A DNA stretch of 20,448 nt, taken from NCBI GenBank assembly GCA_021809365.1, contig JAKBAC010000041.1, forward strand, positions 1 through 20,448, in the 5' to 3' direction. A model generated the notes under the pieces. That model was not told where the DNA came from. It saw only the letters and a program-made list of their open reading frames with translations, and made no database searches. The translations under genes and the position numbers were made by a program. The DNA is from Planctomycetota bacterium. Its GTDB lineage: Bacteria > Planctomycetota > Phycisphaerae > WQYP01. The stretch's first letter is position 1; each line of letters starts with the position of its first letter. Positions 15,031-20,448 of this stretch are shown one piece after another.

Positions 15031-15909
15031 ATGATTGCATACAGGCAGATCACACGGCCTATGATCATGGGCGTGGTGAATGTCACACCGGACAGCTTCA
15101 GCGACGGCGGACGATTTTCCACCTCTTCCGGGATTGATCATCAGGCCAGCATTGAGCAAGCCATTGAACTGGCCCGCCAGGGCGCGGCGATTATTGATGT
15201 GGGAGGTGAGGCCTCATCATTTCATCGGCCCGGTATCGCGCCGGTGCCGGCGCAGCAGCAGATACACCGCGTGGTACCGGTGATCAACGGCTTGAAAAAG
15301 CGTATGAATGAACCCGCGGATATCAGCGGCAACACCATACTGAGCGTGGATACACGAAATAGTCAGGTCGCGGAGGCGGCTATTTCAGCGGGTGCCCGCA
15401 TGATCAATGATATTTCCGCCGGAGAACATGACCCCGATATGTTTCGCATCATCGCAGCGCACGGATGCTTTGTTGTTTTGATGCACCTGTGGCCGGAAAC
15501 TCCCGGACAGCAGCCGATCCCGCGTGAAAATATATGCCGGGACGTGTTTGATTATCTGCGGCGTCGTGCGGATGTGGCAATGGCCGCGGGCATTGCGCAG
15601 GCTCGCATTTTACTTGATCCGGGACTTGGTTTCGGAAAGGCTTCGCAGGACAATTGGCGCTTGATCGCCGGGATTGGCGAGCTTGTCGCCCTGGGGTTTC
15701 CCGTGGTGTTGGGCGTATCACGGAAACGATTTCTCGCCGATGTTGTGCCCAGTGCCGCCAGCGAATCATGGGATAATCGGGACATGGCTACCGCGGTGGT
15801 TACGGGTTGTGCGCTGCAACGCGGCGTACTGGTACACCGTGTTCATCATGTCAGGCTTGCGGCCATGGCTCTGGCGATACATCTGCATATTCCTCAAACG
15901 TCCGTGTGA
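15031..15909 (+). CDS. folP: Dihydropteroate synthase
   Basis: Condenses 6-hydroxymethyl-dihydropterin pyrophosphate with p-aminobenzoate in folate synthesis and is the target of sulfonamides. The 292-residue protein shows MGVVNVTPDSFSDGG (13-27), IIDVGGE (54-60), DPGLGFGKASQDN and the C-terminal GVSRKRF. The loop that usually reads GGESTRPG reads GGEASSFHRPG, two residues longer, at the site that contacts the pterin pyrophosphate and pABA. The start is the ATG at 15031, preceded closely by AGAGGTG; a GTG at 15013 in the same frame is less likely. It follows the palindrome after nifS and precedes the small PIN-like gene by 118 nt on the same strand. Confidence 0.95.
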   Translation: MIAYRQITRPMIMGVVNVTPDSFSDGGRFSTSSGIDHQASIEQAIELARQGAAIIDVGGEASSFHRPGIAPVPAQQQIHRVVPVINGLKKRMNEPADISGNTILSVDTRNSQVAEAAISAGARMINDISAGEHDPDMFRIIAAHGCFVVLMHLWPETPGQQPIPRENICRDVFDYLRRRADVAMAAGIAQARILLDPGLGFGKASQDNWRLIAGIGELVALGFPVVLGVSRKRFLADVVPSAASESWDNRDMATAVVTGCALQRGVLVHRVHHVRLAAMALAIHLHIPQTSV

Positions 15910-16027
15910 CACTTGGCGGATGGCGCGGTTGCGCGGATAATCTCCGCATCGGCATTGGATCTGCGGAGTTTGCGGCGTCCGGAATTTCCAATTGGTGCAC
16001 CAGGAACGCCACGGGCGAGGTTGTTAC

Positions 16028-16390
16028 ATGCAGTTTTTTATACATGGCGGGTTGACGGCGGAAGTTGGCGTTGCCATGCAACGGCAGGGGCATCGGATTC
16101 ATGATGCCTCGGAATTCACCGTGGAAGAACCGATGCCGCAATCGCCCGCGGAATTTCTGGCGGAATTGACCAGGCGGCAATGGTGCCTGCTGACCGATGA
16201 TCGCGATTTTATTCATGGCGTATATGAGCAGGGCCTGAAGTATCCCTTGTGCATGGTATTGCTGCTTGTCGGGAACGACGCACTGGCGGCATCCGTGGAT
16301 AGGCTTTTTGAGCGTTATAAACGCCTCTCGCCCAGGCGTCTCTATACTGTTACGGCGGGGCGCGTCAAAGTCCGTCAATTACCGGGTTGA
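16028..16390 (+). CDS. Small PIN-like protein (DUF5615-like)
   Basis: The 120-residue protein begins MQFFIHGGLTAEVGVAMQRQGH and has LTDDRDFIHGVYE (residues 55-67). This matches the plan of DUF5615/Mut7-C PIN-like proteins, which normally start M-K-F-L-L-D-E-N and have V-T-x-D-x-D-F later. The second acidic motif is intact, but the first Asp-Glu pair is replaced by His-Gly-Gly, so nuclease activity is doubtful. GAGG lies 7 nt before the ATG, which makes this start good; the frame is open from 15992. No antitoxin partner is adjacent: folP is upstream, and the GH105 gene converges from the other side. It could be an orphan toxin relic or a housekeeping PIN-like protein. The family assignment is tentative. 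Confidence 0.6.
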   Translation: MQFFIHGGLTAEVGVAMQRQGHRIHDASEFTVEEPMPQSPAEFLAELTRRQWCLLTDDRDFIHGVYEQGLKYPLCMVLLLVGNDALAASVDRLFERYKRLSPRRLYTVTAGRVKVRQLPG

Positions 16391-16415
16391 TTTTCCGGAA
16401 CATCACAGTATTTGT

Positions 16416-17564
16416 TTATTTCGAATTGGCCGCCTTCGTAACGGCAGGCAAATTGAATGGTGCCAATTTCATCAGTTGCGCGCCGGCCATGATAAATGCG
16501 CCGGATGCGTAAGGTTCGGTTACATCCGGTGTGACCGCTTCGGGTTGATCTCCGGGAGACTGCACATGGGCAATATCTCCAGCCTTATTGCGCATCGCCA
16601 GCAGTCCGGCCCACGCCTTGGCAACCACGGGCATAAATTTCTTTTTGCTTAACAGAAGATGATACATTACCCATGCCATACCATAGCAATCCAGCGCGGT
16701 GCCACTGCTTTCAGGCATGGGAAATTGGTTGTAATCCAGCAAATTGGTCCGCCACAGGCCATCCGGGCCTTGTAAGGATGCGAGTTTCGTCGCCATTTGC
16801 CGCAGCAGTTGAACATAACGTGGGCGATCCGGAAACGTTTCAGGTAGATATTTGAGCGTATGCGCAGTTCCGGCGATCACCCATCCATTGCCGCGTGACC
16901 AGAACACCGGTTGTCCATTGGGGCTTTTGGTTTTGAAGAAGCTTTGATCGCGAAAAAACAAATGTTCCTTTTTATCGTAAAGTAAATGTGTGACCGCCCA
17001 CCACTGCTGATTCATGGCATTGCGATATTTTGGATTATGGGTAAGTACTGAAAGATGTGCGAAAGCGGGTGGGGCCATAAAGAGCGAATCGCACCACCAC
17101 CATGCGAGTTTTCGGGGATTGGAGGCATTGGCTTTGAAGTAAGCCAGCATCTGATCCGCGCATGATTTCAGCGGTTGTATTCGGACATCCTTGTGATTGA
17201 TGGCGTAAATTCCGGTGATGGCCTGGCCGAAGGAAAAGGAATTGCCGGCTTGTGCGAGGTTCAATTTCCTGGGGCCGAAATCAAGATGCCATTTCACATG
17301 ATCGCCCGCTTTGAGTACAGGTTCAAGGTATCGGTTATTTCCAGAGGCCCGGTACAATTCAACCAATCCCGTATACAGTACGCCATGCACCCAGCCGGTG
17401 GGTGCCGGTTCTTTGATCTTGGATATTTCAGCATTCGCACAGCGTTCAATTTGATGCAGAATGCGGGCTTGTGTGATTGTGGCCGCCGCGCTTCGCATTG
17501 CGGGAACCAATACCGCCGCCAACAGCACAATTGCATATATCGCCATGATATTCTTGCGCATCAT
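16416..17564 (-). CDS. Secreted GH105/GH88-family unsaturated uronyl hydrolase
   Basis: The 382-residue protein begins with a signal peptide (MMRKNIMAIYAIVLLAAVLV followed by PAMRSAAA, cleavage probably near residue 28), so it acts outside the cytoplasm. The body is an alpha/alpha barrel of the Glyco_hydro_88 type: WVHGVLYTGLVELYRASG, WWWCDSLFMAPPAF with the probable catalytic Asp159, FWSRGNGWVIAG (221-232) and PESSGTALDCYGMAW. GH105 enzymes remove the 4,5-unsaturated uronyl residue left by polysaccharide lyases on rhamnogalacturonan or related polymers. It starts 13 nt after the kduI stop. The frame stays open upstream to 17978, but that part is a shadow of kduI. The product feeds KduI, so the pair makes biochemical sense. 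The exact polymer is unknown. Confidence 0.9.
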   Translation of the reverse strand: MMRKNIMAIYAIVLLAAVLVPAMRSAAATITQARILHQIERCANAEISKIKEPAPTGWVHGVLYTGLVELYRASGNNRYLEPVLKAGDHVKWHLDFGPRKLNLAQAGNSFSFGQAITGIYAINHKDVRIQPLKSCADQMLAYFKANASNPRKLAWWWCDSLFMAPPAFAHLSVLTHNPKYRNAMNQQWWAVTHLLYDKKEHLFFRDQSFFKTKSPNGQPVFWSRGNGWVIAGTAHTLKYLPETFPDRPRYVQLLRQMATKLASLQGPDGLWRTNLLDYNQFPMPESSGTALDCYGMAWVMYHLLLSKKKFMPVVAKAWAGLLAMRNKAGDIAHVQSPGDQPEAVTPDVTEPYASGAFIMAGAQLMKLAPFNLPAVTKAANSK

Positions 17565-17577
17565 ATCAAATTCCAAT

Positions 17578-18408
17578 TCAGACCAACTGACTGACCGGTA
17601 CGGCATCCATATCCGTAAACACTTGATTCTCCCCACCCATACCCCAGCAAAAGGCGTATGCCGCTGTGCCTGCGCCGGCATGAATCGACCATGGCGGAGA
17701 AATGACCGCCTGCTGATTCGCCACCACGAGGTGCCGCGTTTCATCGGGCCGCCCCATGAGGTGAAACACGCGGGCTGCCGGATCCAAATTAAAATAGAGA
17801 TACACTTCCGACCGGCGCAAATGCGTGTGCGCCGGCATGGTGTTCCATACGCTCCCGACGTCCAGCAACGTAAAGCCCATGACCAGTTGGCAACTCCGGA
17901 TTCCATCGAGATGAATATATTTATATATGGTTCGGCTGTTGCACGTCGCCGCCGAACCAAGCCGGACCGCCGTGGCATCGCTTTTTCGCGCCAGTGCTAC
18001 GGGATAAGCGCAATGGGCGGGATAACTCAACAGGTAAAATTTTGCCGGCGTTTCAGCCTTGTCACTGCTGAAGCGGATGTCCCGGCACCCCATTGCGACG
18101 TACAGACAATCCAGATTTTCCAGCCGATAGGTTTGCCCATCTACACGGACCCAGCCGCCGTCGCCGATATTGAGAATTCCCATTTCCCGGCGCTCACAGA
18201 AATAGTCGCAGCGCATGTCCGCTTCCGCGGCCAGTGTCAGCGGTTCTGTCCCCGGCACAGCCGAGCCAATTATGGCGCGATCCACATCACACCATACCAG
18301 CTCAATGCGACCATTGGAAAAAAGATTTTCCAGGAGAAAGTGCTTGCGCAAATCCACCGCCGACATGGCGGCATAGCGCTGGTCATCAGGTAATAACAAT
18401 GTTCTCAT
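17578..18408 (-). CDS. kduI: 5-dehydro-4-deoxy-D-glucuronate isomerase
   Basis: Isomerises 5-keto-4-deoxyuronate (from unsaturated uronate) to 2,5-diketo-3-deoxygluconate. The 276-residue protein follows E. coli KduI closely: ERREMGILNIG, TPAKFYLLSYPAH, SRTIYKY, then MPAHTHLRRSEVYLYFN with the zinc ligands His194, His196 and Glu201, HLMGRPDETRHL, and the fourth ligand His243 in WSIHAG, ending GENQVFTDMD. The ATG at 18408 has no visible Shine-Dalgarno (ACTCCACC precedes it). It is the first gene of a two-gene unit with the secreted GH105 enzyme. No kduD or kdgK is adjacent; the SDR at 458-1255 is a possible partner. The 60 nt upstream hold small inverted repeats that may be operator sites. Confidence 0.96.
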   Translation of the reverse strand: MRTLLLPDDQRYAAMSAVDLRKHFLLENLFSNGRIELVWCDVDRAIIGSAVPGTEPLTLAAEADMRCDYFCERREMGILNIGDGGWVRVDGQTYRLENLDCLYVAMGCRDIRFSSDKAETPAKFYLLSYPAHCAYPVALARKSDATAVRLGSAATCNSRTIYKYIHLDGIRSCQLVMGFTLLDVGSVWNTMPAHTHLRRSEVYLYFNLDPAARVFHLMGRPDETRHLVVANQQAVISPPWSIHAGAGTAAYAFCWGMGGENQVFTDMDAVPVSQLV

Positions 18409-18434
18409 GGTGGAGTGTTCCCAAACAAGGTCGC

Positions 18435-18465
18435 AACACGGCCATAACTCGTAGTATTACGTGTT
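18435..18465. promoter_or_regulatory. Inverted repeats upstream of kduI (candidate operator)
   Basis: AACACG (18435-18440) and CGTGTT (18460-18465) are inverted with 19 nt between. Between them CGTAGTATTACG (18450-18461) is a palindrome apart from one position pair. They lie 27-57 nt upstream of the kduI start, where a repressor of uronate genes could bind. No regulator gene is present in the window. Confidence 0.3.
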
Positions 18466-18653
18466 CGCACATCATCGTCAATCCTGCACCGGCACAAGTG
18501 GAATAAAAGGGCGTGGCAATAAATCCGAACCGGGGTTCTGGGGAGCGATTTTTTCGGGGGGCAGGGGACGGCGGGAATGCGAACCGCAAAGGGGCATAAG
18601 AACGCAAAGACGGGCGATTACGACGATATTTACCACGAGGTAGCGGAGGGGTA

Positions 18654-18676
18654 GCCGCTACGGCGGCTAGAGCAGG
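18654..18676 (+). repeat. 23-bp repeat with UNCG-type hairpin, copy 1
   Basis: The 23 bases are identical to 18787-18809. They begin GCCGCTACGGCGGC, which folds as a 5-bp stem closed by a C(UACG)G tetraloop, one of the most stable RNA loops, followed by TAGAGCAGG. Confidence 0.6.
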
Positions 18677-18786
18677 GGAACAGTAGAGAGTCGAGCAGTA
18701 GAGCACATAAGGCTGGAACTCAAGAAATGCTGTCGCAATATGAGGCAACCCCCTGCGGTCTACTTTCTATTTTCTACTTTCAAGGT

Positions 18787-18809
18787 GCCGCTACGGCGGC
18801 TAGAGCAGG
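18787..18809 (+). repeat. 23-bp repeat with UNCG-type hairpin, copy 2
   Basis: Exact copy of 18654-18676, including the C(UACG)G hairpin. Shortly after, GTCGCTGCGGCGAC (18831-18844) folds as another 5-bp stem with a C(UGCG)G loop, so the same fold recurs with different stem sequence. Confidence 0.6.
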
Positions 18810-19013
18810 CGAGCAGGCGAGAGTTGAGTTGTCGCTGCGGCGACGACAACGGGGTTAACCGCAAAGTAGCGAAAGAACGCAAAGGGGACGACCACGACGA
18901 CGGAATTTACCACGAGGCAACGGAGGTAAACGGAGGGAACGACGGCGAGTAGCCACAGAGAGGGCACAGAGATCACAGAGGTTGGGGTACAGACGACGGT
19001 ATTTACCACGAAG

Positions 19014-19044
19014 ACACAACGACACAAAGATACGACGACGGAAC
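19014..19044 (+). repeat. 31-bp exact repeat, copy 1
   Basis: Identical over 31 bases to 19258-19288; the core reads CACAAAGATACGACGACGG. A further shared phrase, ACGACGGTATTTACCAC, lies just upstream of both copies. It is the longest exact repeat I could find in the island. Confidence 0.7.
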
Positions 19045-19257
19045 GACATGCTTCAACGGAACGCTGCGCTTCAACGAGCAACGAGCGACGAGCAACAGAG
19101 TGATAACGCACCGCAATGACGCGGGGACGGAACGACGATTTGCCACAGAGATCACAGAGGACACAGAGGTGCGACGCGGGGATACGACGACGGGGTTAAC
19201 CGCAAAGAGGCGTAAGAACGCAAAGGGGTGGCGACGACGACGGTATTTACCACAACG

Positions 19258-19288
19258 ACACAACGACACAAAGATACGACGACGGAAC
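19258..19288 (+). repeat. 31-bp exact repeat, copy 2
   Basis: Second copy of 19014-19044, 244 bp away. Between the copies lie members of the CAACGAGC, CACAGAG and CGCAAAG families in mixed order, so the larger unit is not a simple tandem. Confidence 0.7.
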
Positions 19289-19326
19289 AGATGAGTGGTA
19301 GGGAGTGGAGCTGTCGCTGCGACGAC

Positions 19327-19392
19327 CAAGGTGCTCAAGTTAGGGGGGCAAGATGCTCAAGTTAGGAGGGCAAGGTGCTCAAGTTGAGCATG
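19327..19392 (+). repeat. Three tandem 22-bp repeats
   Basis: Copies at 19327-19348, 19349-19370 and 19371-19392 share CAAGRTGCTCAAGTT with a variable G-rich tail (AGGGGGG, AGGAGGG, GAGCATG). A decayed relative (CAAGGTGCCCCAGATGCTC) follows at 19426. It behaves like a minisatellite. Confidence 0.65.
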
Positions 19393-19824
19393 TGGATGGG
19401 AGCGTTGATTTTAGCGGGTTTGGTTCAAGGTGCCCCAGATGCTCAAGATGTTTTTGGCCCCCAGGGGGGGGCAGTATTTAGCATTGAGAAGTTAGGAGTT
19501 AGGAGGCTTTTTGGGCGCGGAATGGGCGCGAGCTGTTGGCTACAACGAACAACGAAACGCTGCGCTTAACGAGCGGCGAGCAACGAAACACACGGGCACT
19601 CAACGAGTGACGAGCAACGGGTTTCTGTTCAGGATTCTTTTCCGCGATCACTGTGGCGGCATGTTATTTACTTGTCAAACGGCGGCCAGCCAGCTTAATG
19701 ATCAATGAGCAAAGAGCAAAGATCAAAAATTCGGCGTGCGCCGTGCGACACCCGGACAATCATGGGTGGTCTGGGTGCCGTGGAGAAGCTATAGGGGGCG
19801 GCGGGGGTGGGTAATAACACAGTG

Positions 19825-19860
19825 TTCAGTTTTCAGTTTTTAGTTTTCAGGAGACAGGAG
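19825..19860 (+). repeat. TTTTCAG-type short tandem repeat
   Basis: Roughly four heptamers of the TTTTCAG/TTTTTAG type are followed by GGAGACAGGAG. This is a local low-complexity repeat and adds to the mixed character of the island. Confidence 0.5.
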
Positions 19861-20322
19861 ATAGGAGGATAGGGAAGGCGCTGCAGCGACGGCGAGGGCG
19901 GAAGTTATCTGGGAGCGCGGCTGTTTTCCGCCGCCGTTATTTTAATTAACTTATCACGTCCCCATTCCGCTTCTCCCAGGCCCACGTATTGATCTCCGCC
20001 GGAGCCGATTGAACCGTTTGCACCGCGACTCAAAGACACGACGTTATTTGAACCACGAGGAAGGGGAGGCGAGCGGAGGGTGGCGCTGCGCTCAATGAAG
20101 TAATGAAATAATGAGTGATGAGTAAAATGGGTTTTATGGCGAATATCAGGAGATGCGACAGCAGCAACGGACAACGGGAAATCACCACGACGGCACGTTG
20201 GCGCAACGCAATCTACGGGCCGATCTGCCACAGAGATCACCGAGCGACACAGAGAGCGCCTGCGACGGGATGCGAAGCCGCAGGGCCTGCGATTCAAGAT
20301 TGTTTCATTCGCTGCTACCATA

Positions 20323-20448
20323 ATGCCGTCCAAACCTGTGATCCCCGGTCAGGCCGCCGCTGTGGTCACCTCGGCATCACAACCTCATCCATTTTACCGT
20401 CGCATTGGGCACAATCCAGCAACGACTATATCCGCCGCTATTTCCGTT
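20323..20448 (+). CDS. Possible start of an unknown gene, cut by the window end
   Basis: An ATG at 20323 opens a frame that runs 42 codons to the end of the window. It reads MPSKPVIPGQAAAVVTSASQ and then PHPFYRRIGHNPATTISAAI. The composition is more protein-like than that of the repeat island before it, and the repeats stop just upstream. There is no Shine-Dalgarno, and I recognise no family. It could be a real gene or a chance frame. Confidence 0.3.
   Translation, partial: MPSKPVIPGQAAAVVTSASQPHPFYRRIGHNPATTISAAISV

Larger units (their letters stand above)
18470..20322. repeat. Gene-free island of mixed degenerate short repeats
   Basis: No frame here has protein-like sequence; translations give low-complexity Arg/Val/Ser strings characteristic of repeat DNA. 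Several phrase families recur. 'AACCGCAAAG...GAACGCAAAG' occurs at 18582-18609, 18857-18884 and 19198-19226. 'CCACAGAGATCACAGAGG'-type occurs at 18952-18981, 19143-19169 and 20227-20253. 'TTTACCACGA...' occurs at 18629, 18904, 19002 and 19245. 'CAACGAGCAACGAGCGACGAGC'-like phrases lie around 19072 and 19572. The plus strand is poor in T from about 18830 to 19310. Similar phrases are known to me as non-coding filler in many environmental bacterial genomes. Their function is not known. Confidence 0.75.

Noticed and set aside
16028..16390. Complete toxin-antitoxin pair
   Set aside because: No antitoxin-like ORF is next to the PIN-like gene, and its first acidic motif is missing.
17565..17978. 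N-terminal extension of the GH105 gene
   Set aside because: It overlaps kduI in another frame on the same strand, and a signal peptide starts cleanly at 17564.
18582..19226. CRISPR array
   Set aside because: Repeats differ in length and sequence, are irregularly spaced, and no cas gene is present.
18800..19338. Overlapping minus-strand frames with Val/Arg/Ser-rich translations
   Set aside because: They are translations of repeat phrases with low complexity and no start signals.
19905..20333. 142-codon minus-strand frame
   Set aside because: Most of it is translated repeat DNA, without a ribosome site; only a short internal segment looks protein-like and is listed as a finding.

Overview
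The window looks like a piece of an uncultivated bacterial chromosome of moderate GC content. The gene set (YgfZ, NusB-RsmB fusion, NifS-type desulfurase, uronate and sugar-acid catabolism with a GH105 hydrolase) together with islands of degenerate purine-rich repeats and an IS66 remnant would fit a planctomycete of the Phycisphaerae type. That assignment is an inference; no rRNA or other marker is present. Seventeen genes are well supported, plus one transposase remnant and one weak partial ORF at the right edge.

Left edge (1-457): degenerate repeat DNA and the C-terminal remnant of an IS66-type transposase. Minus-strand block A (458-6019) is a carbohydrate-acid catabolic cluster, transcribed right to left: Na+/solute symporter, UlaG-like metallo-beta-lactamase-fold hydrolase, RraA/HMG-aldolase-like protein, enolase-superfamily sugar-acid dehydratase and an SDR dehydrogenase. 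Together they could import a sugar or sugar acid, oxidise it, open a lactone, dehydrate the acid and cleave the 2-keto-3-deoxy product without a kinase. Substrate and order of steps are inferred. Upstream on the same strand are thrC and trpS.

Centre (8951-16390): divergently from trpS run ygfZ and an acyl-CoA dehydrogenase-like gene. Convergent to these are rsmB and dapB on the minus strand. Divergent from rsmB is a NifS/IscS desulfurase. Then come a near-perfect 27-bp-arm palindrome, folP with an unusual active-site loop, and a small PIN-like (DUF5615-like) gene.

Right (16416-18408): minus-strand kduI followed 13 nt later by a secreted GH105 unsaturated-uronyl hydrolase, a compact module for the end of pectin or uronan breakdown. 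The SDR at the far left could supply the next step (KduD-like), linking both catabolic blocks, but this is not proven.

Far right (18409-20448): about 2 kb without a convincing gene, made of several interspersed families of short degenerate repeats, tandem repeats and UNCG-type hairpins. Related sequence appears at the left edge in inverted orientation, so the gene block is bracketed by the same class of repeat island. Two genes (thrC, nifS) have -10 boxes placed 7 nt before their start codons and no Shine-Dalgarno, suggesting leaderless transcripts. I found no CRISPR array, tRNA or rRNA, and no clearly new multi-gene defence or mobile system; the most unusual material is the repeat island and the small regulatory structures.
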